Shown here piece by piece: positions 1-7,490 of a stretch of DNA of 24,405 nt (position 1 is the first letter of the stretch; the number at the start of each line of letters is the position of its first letter). Where the stretch lies: contig JBELMB010000068.1 in NCBI GenBank assembly GCA_042088665.1, forward strand, positions 1-24,405. The letters run 5' to 3'. The notes beneath the pieces were generated by a model. It had not been told where the DNA came from. It made no database searches and saw only the letters and a program-made list of their open reading frames with translations. This stretch comes from JBELMB01 sp042088665 (GTDB lineage Bacteria > Pseudomonadota > Alphaproteobacteria > Rhodobacterales > Rhodobacteraceae). A program made the position numbers and the translations under genes.

Positions 1-90
1 GATCGACGCGGCATACATCGCATCATACCGCGCGGCGTTGACGTGGGCCGTGGCGGCCATGTCGTCAGAGGGGGGATAGGTTTTGCTCAT
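1..90 (-). CDS. acs: Acetyl-coenzyme A synthetase, N-terminal 30 codons only
   Basis: The first 30 codons of a minus-strand gene that runs off the left edge. The translation begins MSKTYPPSDDMAATAHVNAA, the N-terminus I recognise from Rhodobacteraceae AMP-forming acetyl-CoA synthetases, which make acetyl-CoA from acetate, ATP and CoA. No catalytic motif is in the window, so the call rests on this N-terminal signature. The ATG at 88-90 is preceded by a strong Shine-Dalgarno sequence (GGAGGAG, 97-103 on the minus strand). The gene is the last visible member of a minus-strand series after a Liv-type ABC transporter, separated from livF by a strong terminator-like hairpin. Its neighbourhood (carboxylate regulator, SLC5 sensor kinase) fits acetate metabolism. 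Confidence 0.72.
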   Translation of the reverse strand, partial: MSKTYPPSDDMAATAHVNAARYDAMYAASI

Positions 91-103
91 GTGTCTCTCC
101 TCC

Positions 104-140
104 AAAAAAGTTGGGGGCAGGGAATGGTCCCCCGCCCCCA
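104..140 (-). terminator. Intrinsic terminator or attenuator between livF and acs
   Basis: On the minus strand the arms 128-140 and 112-124 form a stem of about 13 bp (TGGGGGC with GCCCCCA, continued by GGGGGA with TTCCCT, including wobbles) with a 3-nt loop. A run of six T follows at 104-109. The T run touches the acs ribosome-binding site at 97-103, which leaves no room for an acs promoter in between. The structure can end livF transcription or attenuate read-through into acs. Confidence 0.75.
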
Positions 141-181
141 GAAACAAGGTGGTTTTTAGTCGCGATGGACAAGGCGTGGGA

Positions 182-937
182 TCAGATTGCCAGGTATTCG
201 GCCCGCAGCGACTCGTTTTCCAGAACTTCGGCGGCGGTGCCATCGAAGACGATCGACCCGGTGTCGAGAATGACCGCGCGGTCCGCAAGCTGCAGCGCGC
301 GCACGGCGTTCTGTTCCACGATGACCGTTGTCATGCCCTGTTCCTTGATGTGACGCAGGGTCTTTTCGATCTCGTCGACAATGACCGGCGCCAGACCTTC
401 GTAAGGCTCGTCCAGCAGCAGCACCTTGATGTCACGCGCCAGCGCCCGGGCGATGGACAGCATCTGTTGCTCGCCGCCGGAAAGCGTGGTGCCTTCCTGC
501 TTGCGGCGCTCACCGAGGCGCGGGAAGAGGTCATAGAGGCGGTCGAGGGACCAGCCAACCGGCGGTGCGATCTGGGCCAGTTGCAGGTTTTCCTCGACCG
601 TGAGCCCGGGGATGATACGGCGATCTTCGGGCACCAGACCGAGGCCCACGGTGGCGGCCTCGTGGCTTTTCATCTTGTGCAGCGGCTGGTGGTCCAGCCA
701 GATCTCACCATGGTTGACCTGCGGATTGTCGAGGCGCGCGATAGAGCGCAGCGTGGTCGTCTTGCCCGCGCCGTTGCGGCCCAGCAGGGCGAGGATTTCG
801 CCCTCGTGCACGTTGAAGGAAATGCCCTGCACGATGTAGCTTTCACCGTAGTAGGAATGCATGTCCCAAACGGAGAGAAAGGCGGGGGCCGTTTCGGCGC
901 GGTTGGCGTTCTTTGAAAAATCCGGACGGACGTTCAT
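182..937 (-). CDS. livF: ABC transporter ATP-binding protein, LivF type (HAAT family)
   Basis: A 251-aa cytoplasmic ATPase of a branched-chain amino acid/amide-type (HAAT) ABC importer; it pairs with the LivG-like subunit to power uptake. Walker A GRNGAGKTT is at residues 53-61, the signature LSGGEQQ at 152-158 and Walker B VLLLDEP at 172-178. An N-terminal extension of about 20 residues precedes the usual LivF start, but AAGGA upstream supports the chosen ATG. The gene lies after livG with about 100 bp between them, which hold a strong hairpin, and before acs. The LivF assignment is firm at family level. The transported compound cannot be read from the ATPase, and context suggests a short-chain carboxylate or related compound rather than leucine. 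Confidence 0.9.
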   Translation of the reverse strand: MNVRPDFSKNANRAETAPAFLSVWDMHSYYGESYIVQGISFNVHEGEILALLGRNGAGKTTTLRSIARLDNPQVNHGEIWLDHQPLHKMKSHEAATVGLGLVPEDRRIIPGLTVEENLQLAQIAPPVGWSLDRLYDLFPRLGERRKQEGTTLSGGEQQMLSIARALARDIKVLLLDEPYEGLAPVIVDEIEKTLRHIKEQGMTTVIVEQNAVRALQLADRAVILDTGSIVFDGTAAEVLENESLRAEYLAI

Positions 938-1004
938 GACGGGGTCCTTTTGCGATAACGGGGGGCGGGGACATCCCGGCCCGACAGGTGGTCAGACGGT
1001 CTGT

Positions 1005-1026
1005 GGCGCGGGGTTGACCCCGCGCC
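1005..1026. repeat. Perfect 9-bp inverted repeat between livG and livF
   Basis: GGCGCGGGG at 1005-1013 and CCCCGCGCC at 1018-1026 form a perfect stem with a 4-nt loop, just after the livG stop codon on the minus strand. No T run follows, so it is more likely an mRNA-stabilising or processing hairpin, or a Rho-assisted pause, than an intrinsic terminator. Confidence 0.6.
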
Positions 1027-1037
1027 TGCTGCGCGGA

Positions 1038-1793
1038 TCAGTGCGCCTCACCCAGATAGGCTTCGCGGACCTTCGGGTGGCCCTTGATGTTCTCGGGGCT
1101 GTCCTCGACGAGGGGAGTGCCCTGCGCCAGCACGGTGATGCGATCGGCCAGGCTGAACACGACATGCATGTCGTGTTCGATAATGGCGATGGTGATCTGG
1201 CGCTCTTCCTTGATCTGCTTGAGTAGGTCGATCGTGTTGTTGGTGTCGGCGCGCGCCATGCCCGCGGTCGGCTCATCCAGCAGCAGCAGCTTCGGGCTTT
1301 GCACGAGGCACATGGCCATCTCCAGCCGCCGCTTGTCACCGCGCGACATGGAGGCGGCATGCATGTTCCGCTTGTCGATCATGCTGACCTCGGTCAACAT
1401 TTTCTCGGCGTCCTCGATCAGGCTGCTTTCGTTGGCGACCGACTCGTAGGCGTGCAGGCGAAAGGCCCCGTCCCGCCGCGCAAACAGCGGGATCATCATG
1501 TTTTCCATGACCGAGAGATCGGCAAAGATCTCTGGCGTCTGGAACACGCGGCTGATGCCCATCTGGTTGATCTCATGCGGAGACCGCCCCAGCACCGACT
1601 GGCCGTCGAACATCACCGATCCGGTGTCGGGGATCAGCTTGCCGACGAGGCAGTTCAGCAGGGTAGACTTGCCCGCGCCATTTGGGCCGATGATCGCGTG
1701 GCAGGTGTTCTCCACCACGCTGAGGTTCACCTCGGAGAGGGCCTTGAGACCGCCGAAGCGCTTGCCCACGTCTTTGACTTCAAGAATTCCCAT
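1038..1793 (-). CDS. livG: ABC transporter ATP-binding protein, LivG type
   Basis: A 251-aa ATPase, partner of LivF in the same importer. Walker A GPNGAGKST is at residues 36-44, Walker B LLLLDEP at 169-175 and the switch histidine at about 207 in IIEHDMH. The C-loop reads MSRGDKRRLE (149-158) where LivG proteins usually carry LS-G-Q-RRLE; the second Gly is kept but the Gln is replaced by Asp-Lys. The ATG is 12 bp downstream of the livM stop, as in one transcript. LivG is preferred over LivF because of the longer helical insert after the Q-loop (about residues 100-145) and the position directly after livM. The substrate is unknown. Confidence 0.88.
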   Translation of the reverse strand: MGILEVKDVGKRFGGLKALSEVNLSVVENTCHAIIGPNGAGKSTLLNCLVGKLIPDTGSVMFDGQSVLGRSPHEINQMGISRVFQTPEIFADLSVMENMMIPLFARRDGAFRLHAYESVANESSLIEDAEKMLTEVSMIDKRNMHAASMSRGDKRRLEMAMCLVQSPKLLLLDEPTAGMARADTNNTIDLLKQIKEERQITIAIIEHDMHVVFSLADRITVLAQGTPLVEDSPENIKGHPKVREAYLGEAH

Positions 1794-1805
1794 GGGTCTC
1801 GCTCC

Positions 1806-3005
1806 TTATTCCGCGGGCTCGGTTTTGGCCTGGTCCGGTGTGTTGGACTTCTTGCGGCGCAGCGCATTGGCGATGCGGGTGCCGCCCTCGACGAGGCCAC
1901 CGGGCAGAAAGATCACAACGGCCATGAAGATCAGGCCCAGCGTCAGGTGCCAGCCCTTGCCGATGAAAGGATAGACCAGCGTCACCACGAAGTCCTCCAG
2001 CCCGTCGGGCAGAAAGGCGAACCAGCTGTGCAGGATGTCCGAGTTGATCTTGGACAGGATGTTTTCCATGTACTTGATGATGCCAGCGCCCAGCACCGGG
2101 CCGATCAGCGTACCTGCACCGCCAAGGATGGTCATCAGGACCACTTCGCCCGATGCGGTCCAGAACATCCGTTCCGCCCCGGCCAGCGGGTCCATGGAGG
2201 CCATCAGCGCCCCGGCAAGACCTGCATACATACCCGAGATCACAAAGGCCGCGAGCGTGTAGGGCTTGGGGTTCAGGCCGGTGTAGTTCAGGCGCTGCTG
2301 GTTCGACTTGATCGCGCGCAGCATCATCCCGAAGGGCGAGCGGAAGATGCGGATCGCCATGTAGAAGGCGCCCAGCATGATCAGCGCACAGAAGTAATAG
2401 CCGACGTTGAACGTGAAGGTCCACGCGCCCACAACCCACTGCGCGCTGGTGCGCATTTCCAGACCAAAGAGCGCAGGCACCGGGATGTTGCCGCTTTCCG
2501 TGGCACCGGCGCCAAGGATGCGCGGATCGTTCAGGGCCAGCTGCAAGCCGGTCTCACCACCCGTGATGGGCGTCAGGACCGAGTATGCAAGAGCGAACAT
2601 CATCTGCGCAAAGGCCAGCGTGAGGATCGAGAAGTAGATCCCCGACCGTCGCAAGGAGATGTAGCCGATCAGTGTCGCAAACAGCCCGGACATTATCACC
2701 GCGAGGATGATGGCGGGCAGGACGTTCATCGCCAGCAGCTTGAACATCCAGACCGCCGCATAAGACCCAATCCCGAGAAAGGCCGCATGGCCAAAGGAGA
2801 GGTATCCAGTCAGACCGAAGAGCACGTTGAACCCGATGGCAAAGATGCCAAAGATCACGAAACGCTGCATCAGGTCCGGGTAGCCGGCGTTGAACTGCGC
2901 CATGGCCGACCCTTCGGGGAAGGGGTTCAGGATAAAGGGTGCAAAGACAGTCAGCACCGCGACGATCACCAGAAGATTGGCGTCTTTCTTTTCGAGACCA
3001 AACAT
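1806..3005 (-). CDS. livM: ABC transporter permease, LivM type
   Basis: A 399-aa integral membrane permease of a HAAT importer. It has many hydrophobic segments (for example around residues 10-30, 48-75, 85-110, 120-145, 195-225 and 245-275). The family motif AFLGIGSYAA lies near residue 75 and GGAGTLIGPVLGA near 295. The C-terminus is a charged cytoplasmic tail (RRKKSNTPDQAKTEPAE). The ATG is 4 bp after livH and its GGAGGA ribosome-binding site lies over the livH 3' end, indicating coupled translation. With LivH it forms the membrane channel for the solute delivered by the binding protein encoded at 4141-5478. Confidence 0.88.
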   Translation of the reverse strand: MFGLEKKDANLLVIVAVLTVFAPFILNPFPEGSAMAQFNAGYPDLMQRFVIFGIFAIGFNVLFGLTGYLSFGHAAFLGIGSYAAVWMFKLLAMNVLPAIILAVIMSGLFATLIGYISLRRSGIYFSILTLAFAQMMFALAYSVLTPITGGETGLQLALNDPRILGAGATESGNIPVPALFGLEMRTSAQWVVGAWTFTFNVGYYFCALIMLGAFYMAIRIFRSPFGMMLRAIKSNQQRLNYTGLNPKPYTLAAFVISGMYAGLAGALMASMDPLAGAERMFWTASGEVVLMTILGGAGTLIGPVLGAGIIKYMENILSKINSDILHSWFAFLPDGLEDFVVTLVYPFIGKGWHLTLGLIFMAVVIFLPGGLVEGGTRIANALRRKKSNTPDQAKTEPAE

Positions 3006-3009
3006 GGGC

Positions 3010-4041
3010 TTAGTCCTCCATCACGCCTTTGCGGCCCATCAGGCCCCGCGGACGTGTCAGCAAAATGATGATGGCGACCAGGTAGATGATGATCTGGTTG
3101 ATGCCGGGAAGGATGTTGATGACTTCGCGCATGGAGGCAAAGCTTTCCAGAATGCCCAGCAGGAAGCCTGCGAGCACCGCGCCGGGAAGCGACCCCATGC
3201 CGCCCACAACCACCACGACGAAGCTCAGCACAAGGAAGTCCATGCCCATGTGGTAGTTCGGTGGATTGATCGGCACATACATCACCCCTGCAAGGCCCGC
3301 GACAGCGGCAGCGAGGCCGAACATGATCGTGAAGCGCTTGTCGATGTTGATGCCCAACAGTCCAACGGTCTCGCGGTCGGCCATACCGGCCCGCACGACC
3401 ATCCCGAAGGTGGTGAACTGCAGGAAGGCAAAGACCGCGCCGATGATGAGGACAGAGAAACAGAAGTAGACGAGGCGCCAGTACGGGTAGATGATCGTAT
3501 TCTCCGCAAAACCGACCATCGCACCAAAGTCGAACGAGCCCTTGAAGGCCTCCGGGGCGGGTGTCGGGATCGGGTTGGCGCCGTAGTAATACTTGATGAC
3601 TTCCTGCAGCACGATGGCCAGACCAAAGGTCACGAGGATCTGGTCGGCGTGGGGCCGCTTGTAGAAGTGCTTGATCAGGCCGCGCTCCATGATGACGCCG
3701 ACGGCGATCATGACGGGAATGGCGAACAGGATCGCCAGTGGCACGGACCAGTCGATGATTGCGGCTCCGGTGGCCTCTCCGAACCAGTCATAGACGTATG
3801 GCACGTCCACTTTCAGCGGATTGCCGAGGAAGTCTGTACGCTCGGGGTCAATGACTTCGTGGCTGAATGAAATGATGCGGTTGAGCGTCACGGCACAGAA
3901 GGCGCCGATCATGAACAGCGCCCCGTGGGCAAAGTTCACCACGCCCAGCGTGCCAAAGATAAGTGTGAGACCCAGCGCGATAAGCGCATAGGCCGAGCCC
4001 TTGTCGAGCCCGTTCAGGATTTGGAGGATAATGGCGTCCAT
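3010..4041 (-). CDS. livH: ABC transporter permease, LivH type
   Basis: A 343-aa integral membrane permease. The N-terminus LNGLDKGSAYALIALGLTLI and the following GVVNFAHGALFMIGAF are hallmarks of LivH. A second conserved block, GGMGSLPGAVLAGFLLGILE, lies near residues 282-301. It is about 45 residues longer than typical LivH. The extra sequence lies mainly in loops at about 55-95 and 165-190, which may reflect a different ligand or binding-protein interface. It is the first permease gene after the binding protein, from which it is separated by two hairpins (4073-4133) that probably lower its expression relative to that gene. Confidence 0.88.
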   Translation of the reverse strand: MDAIILQILNGLDKGSAYALIALGLTLIFGTLGVVNFAHGALFMIGAFCAVTLNRIISFSHEVIDPERTDFLGNPLKVDVPYVYDWFGEATGAAIIDWSVPLAILFAIPVMIAVGVIMERGLIKHFYKRPHADQILVTFGLAIVLQEVIKYYYGANPIPTPAPEAFKGSFDFGAMVGFAENTIIYPYWRLVYFCFSVLIIGAVFAFLQFTTFGMVVRAGMADRETVGLLGINIDKRFTIMFGLAAAVAGLAGVMYVPINPPNYHMGMDFLVLSFVVVVVGGMGSLPGAVLAGFLLGILESFASMREVINILPGINQIIIYLVAIIILLTRPRGLMGRKGVMED

Positions 4042-4072
4042 TGTCCCACCCTTTGCGGTCTGAATGCGAATG

Positions 4073-4095
4073 AAAAGGGCCCGGCAGCGCGGGCC
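4073..4095 (-). terminator. Leaky intrinsic terminator between binding-protein gene and livH
   Basis: On the minus strand GGCCCG (4090-4095) and CGGGCC (4078-4083) form a 6-bp GC stem with a 6-nt loop. It is extended by one more C and followed by TTTT at 4073-4076. It lies after the binding-protein gene and before livH. Partial termination here would give more binding protein than permease, a common arrangement in ABC operons. Confidence 0.6.
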
Positions 4096-4107
4096 TACAG
4101 GGAGAGT

Positions 4108-4133
4108 GCAGGGCGGGCGTCAGCCCACCCTGC
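4108..4133 (-). repeat. 11-bp stem hairpin directly after the binding-protein stop codon
   Basis: Arms 4108-4118 and 4123-4133 pair over 11 bp with one wobble and a 4-nt loop, starting 7 bp after the stop codon at 4141-4143. It has no T run, so a 3'-end stabilising hairpin that protects the upstream message is the simplest reading. It works in tandem with the terminator-like hairpin at 4073-4095. Confidence 0.6.
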
Positions 4134-4140
4134 GAAGTGC

Positions 4141-5478
4141 TTAGGCGCCCGGGTTGCAGGTGCCCAGCTCGCCGCCAAAGATGGAGGCATCGTAGGTGAC
4201 CTGAGAAGCCGGGGTGACTTCCACGATCTCGAGAAGGTCGAACTCCGATGTGGGGTTCTCTTTACCCTTCACGACCAGCACGTCCTTGAAGCACTGGTGG
4301 TCTTCGGCGCGGTACAGGGTCGGACCGTTGCCCATGCCGTCGAATTCGAAGCCTTCGAGGGCCTCGACAACTGCACAGGGGTTGAACGAACCGGCGCGTT
4401 CCACGGCGTCTGCATAGAGCAGGGCCTGAACGTAGGTGGTGTGCGCGGCCTGCGACGGCGGGAAGCCGTACTTGGTGCCAAAGGACTTCACAAAGGCTTT
4501 GGTGCCCTCGTCCTGCAGCGACCAGTGCCAGTTGGTGGACCCGAAGATGCCTTTGACGTTCGCGCCCGCACCACGTGCCATCAGGCGCGAGTAGAGCGGA
4601 ACGATGATTTCAAAGTTCTTGCCGTTCACCTGCTTGTCGCGCAGACCGAACTGAACCGCGTTGGTCAGCGAGTTCACCATGTTTCCGCCGTAGTGGTTCA
4701 GAACCAGAACGTCGGCACCGGACTGCAGAACCGGCGCGATATAGGAGGAGAAGTCGGTCTGCGTCAGCGGGGTGCGGACGGCAGCAACGGTTTCCCAGCC
4801 CATGGCTTCGGTCGAGGTCTTCACCGCTTCTTCGGTGGTGTAGCCCCAGTTGTAGTCGGCGGTCAGGTGGTATGCCTTGCGGTCCTTGCCGTAGTTGGCA
4901 CCCAGGATCGGTGCGAGGGCCGCGCCGGACATGTACGAGTTGAAGAAGTGGCGGAAGCCGTTGGCCCGCTTGTCCTTGCCCGTGGTGTCGTTGGAGTGGG
5001 TCAGACCGGCCATGAAGATCACGCCAGCTTCCTGGCAGAGGGCCTGCACAGCAACAGCCACACCGGAGGAGGAACCACCGGTGATCATGACGGCGCCGTC
5101 TTTTTCGATCATCGACTTTGCCGATGCGCGCGCTGCGTCCGACTTGGTCTGGGTGTCGCCGGTCACATACTCGACCTTCTTGCCCAGGATGCCGTTGCCC
5201 TGCAACGCCTTGGACGAGAAAGTGTTCATCATGCCAGCATCGCCGCCACCGTTCAGGTGCTCGACTGCCAGCTCGTAGGCGCGCAGTTCGTCTGCACCTT
5301 CGTCAGCGTAGGGGCCGGTCTGGGGCACGTTGAAGCCCAGGGTCACGGTCGAACCGGTCGGCTCGTTGGTGAAGGCCGCTGCGGACTGCGCTGTAAAGAT
5401 GGTCGGCAGTGCAACGCCAGCGCCGCCAAGTGCGCCGGTCTTGAGCACGCCGCGGCGAGTCAGGTTGGTTTTGGACAT
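4141..5478 (-). CDS. Periplasmic solute-binding protein of Liv-type ABC importer (Tat-exported)
   Basis: A 445-aa type-1 periplasmic binding protein (Peripla_BP_6/LivK-like) that captures the solute for the LivHMGF importer. The N-terminus has a twin-arginine motif TRRGVLK (residues 7-13), a hydrophobic stretch and a likely cleavage site near residue 35 (QSAAA). An ATG 21 codons upstream (5539-5541) is also in frame, but the ATG at 5476-5478 has GGGAGGA at the right distance and puts the Tat motif at the true N-terminus. The mature part starts TVTLGFNVPQTGPYADEGAD, typical of the fold. The protein is longer than LivK (about 370 aa). Adjacent acs and a carboxylate-type regulator suggest an organic acid, amide or similar ligand; this is inference. 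Confidence 0.85.
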   Translation of the reverse strand: MSKTNLTRRGVLKTGALGGAGVALPTIFTAQSAAAFTNEPTGSTVTLGFNVPQTGPYADEGADELRAYELAVEHLNGGGDAGMMNTFSSKALQGNGILGKKVEYVTGDTQTKSDAARASAKSMIEKDGAVMITGGSSSGVAVAVQALCQEAGVIFMAGLTHSNDTTGKDKRANGFRHFFNSYMSGAALAPILGANYGKDRKAYHLTADYNWGYTTEEAVKTSTEAMGWETVAAVRTPLTQTDFSSYIAPVLQSGADVLVLNHYGGNMVNSLTNAVQFGLRDKQVNGKNFEIIVPLYSRLMARGAGANVKGIFGSTNWHWSLQDEGTKAFVKSFGTKYGFPPSQAAHTTYVQALLYADAVERAGSFNPCAVVEALEGFEFDGMGNGPTLYRAEDHQCFKDVLVVKGKENPTSEFDLLEIVEVTPASQVTYDASIFGGELGTCNPGA

Positions 5479-5574
5479 AAAATCCTCCCATTTCATGAAA
5501 TGCATCCCCGTGCTCCTCAACGCGGGGACGCGCGCACTCATCGTGCTACCGCAATATGTGCGAAGGTTGGAAAA

Positions 5575-5627
5575 TTGCGCAACAAGGGCTTTTGCCGCAA
5601 CGCTTTTTTTGTCAAGATCTGCAAAGT
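5575..5627. promoter_or_regulatory. Candidate ScfR/RamB operator cluster in the divergent control region
   Basis: The 219-bp region between the binding-protein gene and the regulator contains TTGCGCAA (5575-5582), TTGCCGCAA (5592-5600) and, on the minus strand, ACTTTGCAGA (5618-5627). From memory the RamB consensus centres on ACTTTGCAAA, and the last site matches 9 of 10 positions. A regulator of that family is encoded next door, so these are plausible autoregulatory and operon-control sites. Confidence 0.45.
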
Positions 5628-5633
5628 GTGCCG

Positions 5634-5642
5634 TGATATACT
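5634..5642 (+). promoter_or_regulatory. Probable extended -10 promoter of the scfR-like gene
   Basis: TGATATACT at 5634-5642 has the form TGn-TATACT (extended -10; 5 of 6 matches to TATAAT). It would start transcription near 5649, about 50 bp before the TTG start codon at 5698. The RamB-like site at 5618-5627 lies just upstream, in a position to affect polymerase binding. No good -35 is visible at the normal spacing. Confidence 0.4.
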
Positions 5643-5697
5643 GTAAAGGTGTTTATGTTGCACCGCAGAAAGCCCTTGATTACGTTGGGATAGGCCC

Positions 5698-6996
5698 TTG
5701 GCTCGTGACACTTTGACAGGATCTCGGATCCGAGAACGACGCATTGCGCAGGGGATGCGACAGTCGGATCTGGCCAAATCGGCGGGGATCTCGGCGTCTT
5801 ACCTCAATCTGATCGAACACAACCGCCGCAGAATCGGCGGAAAGCTTCTGGTTGAGATTGCGCAAGTCCTCGGCACAGAGCCGGGCCAATTGACCGAAGG
5901 GGCGGGTGCGGCGCTGATTGCGGGTTTGCGCGAGGCGGTGTCTGACCTGTTGGATCCCACGGCGGAGCTGGACCGCGTCGACGAGTTCGCAGGGCGGTTT
6001 CCGGGATGGGCGGCGGCGCTTTTGGCGACCCGCGCGCGCGTCACGCAACTGGAGCGCAACGTCGAGATCCTGACCGACCGCATGACCCATGACCCGCATC
6101 TGGCAGCAAGCCTGCACGAGATGCTCTCGACCGTGACGGCGATCCGGTCGGCGGCGTCGATCCTTGCTGAGCCGGGCGAAATCGACCGGGAATGGCAGGC
6201 GCGGTTTCATCGCAACATCTACGAAGACAGCGAGCGGCTGGCGGAGACGAGCAGAGGTCTCGTCACCTACCTCGAGGCGGATGATGCGCAGGCCACCAAG
6301 ACCGGCGCCCCACAAGAAGAGCTGGACGCGGCGCTGGAGCAAGCCGGCCACCACGTGCCCGAGCTGGAGGCCGGAGGCACCGTGGCCACGGCCCTTGCCG
6401 AGTTGGGGCGCGGGGTGTCTGCGGCAGGGCGCAGCCTGCTTCAGGACTGGTTGCGGCGCTACGCCGGGGACGCGCAGGCCCTGCCCATGGACATCCTGCA
6501 ACCAGCGCTGGCCGCGGTCGGCCCCGACCCGGTGGCTCTGGCCCGTCGGCTGGGTGCGGACCCGGCGCAGGTGATGCGGCGGCTCGCGGCCATGCCGCCG
6601 GATGTCTTGGCCGAACCGGTCGGGCTGGCGATCTGCGATGGGGCCGGGGTGCTGACCTATCGCAAACCTTTGCCGGACTTCCCGATGCCGCGCTTTGGGG
6701 CGGCCTGTCCGCTCTGGCCGCTCTACAAGGCATTGAACCGTCCTTTTGTTGTGCTGGCAGCGGCTTACGGGTCTGTCGCGCGTGGCGATGCGCAGGTCTG
6801 GACGGAGGCGCTCGCGCAGCCGCAAGGGGGGATCGCGGTCAATTCCGATCCGCTCTACGAGGCCCATATGTTGGTGCGTCCCGTCCCCGTGGGCGCCGAG
6901 CCAGAGACCGCGGACACGGTCGGCGTGGCCTGCCGGGTCTGCGCCCGAACGGTCTGTCCCGGACGACGAGAGCCCTCCATCCTCGGGTCGGCGTGA
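5698..6996 (+). CDS. ScfR/RamB-family transcriptional regulator (XRE HTH plus DUF2083)
   Basis: A 432-aa DNA-binding regulator. An XRE helix-turn-helix occupies residues 6-62 (RIRERRIAQGMRQSDLA, then SASYLNLIEHNRRRIGG). The C-terminus carries the Cys cluster CRVCARTVC (Cys412, 415, 420) of the DUF2083 'short-chain fatty acyl' regulators such as RamB and PrpR, which control acetate, propionate and glyoxylate-cycle genes. The middle lacks a visible HExxH motif. The start is a TTG; the resulting N-terminus MARDTLTGSRIRERR matches the family, and the ATG 19 codons further on would remove part of the HTH. It is divergent from the transporter-acs genes and upstream of the SLC5 kinase genes. Family call strong; targets inferred. 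Confidence 0.85.
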   Translation: MARDTLTGSRIRERRIAQGMRQSDLAKSAGISASYLNLIEHNRRRIGGKLLVEIAQVLGTEPGQLTEGAGAALIAGLREAVSDLLDPTAELDRVDEFAGRFPGWAAALLATRARVTQLERNVEILTDRMTHDPHLAASLHEMLSTVTAIRSAASILAEPGEIDREWQARFHRNIYEDSERLAETSRGLVTYLEADDAQATKTGAPQEELDAALEQAGHHVPELEAGGTVATALAELGRGVSAAGRSLLQDWLRRYAGDAQALPMDILQPALAAVGPDPVALARRLGADPAQVMRRLAAMPPDVLAEPVGLAICDGAGVLTYRKPLPDFPMPRFGAACPLWPLYKALNRPFVVLAAAYGSVARGDAQVWTEALAQPQGGIAVNSDPLYEAHMLVRPVPVGAEPETADTVGVACRVCARTVCPGRREPSILGSA

Positions 6997-7020
6997 CGTG
7001 GCCCTGTGCCATTGGTCGGT

Positions 7021-7055
7021 TTTGCAAAGGCATTTTGACAGTTGTGATGCAAAGC
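7021..7055 (+). promoter_or_regulatory. Candidate RamB-like sites overlapping the response-regulator promoter
   Basis: A perfect palindrome TTTGCAAA sits at 7021-7028, and a second copy of TGCAAAG at 7048-7054, with 25 bp between the repeated cores. They flank and fill the spacer of the promoter at 7035-7064. A similar element occurs upstream of the binding-protein gene. This supports common control by the ScfR-like protein encoded immediately upstream. Confidence 0.45.
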
Positions 7056-7064
7056 GCCTAAACT
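7035..7064 (+). promoter_or_regulatory. Sigma-70-type promoter for the response regulator/SLC5 kinase operon
   Basis: TTGACA at 7035-7040 is a perfect -35. TAAACT at 7059-7064 is a good -10 with an 18-bp spacer. Transcription would start near 7071, about 50 bp before the ATG at 7122, giving the kinase operon its own promoter apart from the upstream regulator gene. Confidence 0.6.
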
Positions 7065-7121
7065 CGGGGAACCCCAAAGGAGAGCATGCGTTGATGTGCC
7101 GGGGAGTGGGGGAGGAACAAC

Positions 7122-7490
7122 ATGAATGGACAGGTCCTGTTGATAGAGGACGAGCCAAACATCATCGAAGCGATCAAGTTCATTCTGTCGCGCGACGGTT
7201 GGCAGGTGCACACGCATTCCAACGGGGAAACCGCGGTGTCCATGGTCCGTGAGCGGGCGCCGGACGTGGTGATCCTTGACGCGATGCTGCCGGGCAAGTC
7301 CGGCTATGACATCCTGCGGGAACTGCGCGAAGACGGGGCGACGGCAGAGCTTCCTGTTCTGATGCTGACCGCCCGCGGACAGACCAAGGACAGGGAGCGG
7401 GCCGAGCGGGCAGGCGCCAGCCGGTTCATGACAAAGCCTTTTTCGAACTCAGAAGTGCTAGACGCTGTCCGGGCGCTGTCGGCCTCATGA
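7122..7490 (+). CDS. Single-domain response regulator (CheY-like)
   Basis: A 122-aa receiver domain with no output domain. The acidic pocket is Glu9-Asp10, the phospho-acceptor is Asp53 in VVILDAMLPGKSG, the conserved Thr is Thr83 and the Lys is Lys105 in the TKPF motif, so it should be able to accept phosphate. A strong purine-rich ribosome-binding site (GGGGGAGGA) precedes the ATG. Its stop codon overlaps the start of the next gene (ATGA), and two genes further lies an SLC5-histidine kinase without its own receiver domain, the likely cognate kinase. With no DNA-binding domain it probably acts by protein contact or as a phosphorelay intermediate. Confidence 0.88.
   Translation: MNGQVLLIEDEPNIIEAIKFILSRDGWQVHTHSNGETAVSMVRERAPDVVILDAMLPGKSGYDILRELREDGATAELPVLMLTARGQTKDRERAERAGASRFMTKPFSNSEVLDAVRALSAS

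Noticed and set aside
1299..3068. Long plus-strand open frame (589 codons)
   Set aside because: It is antisense to livG and livM, rich in His, Gln and Arg, and shows no domain. It is typical of the open complementary frames of high-GC coding DNA.
2890..5646. Two further long plus-strand frames (2890-3870 and 3925-5646)
   Set aside because: Both mirror livH and the binding-protein gene, with low-complexity composition and no ribosome-binding site.
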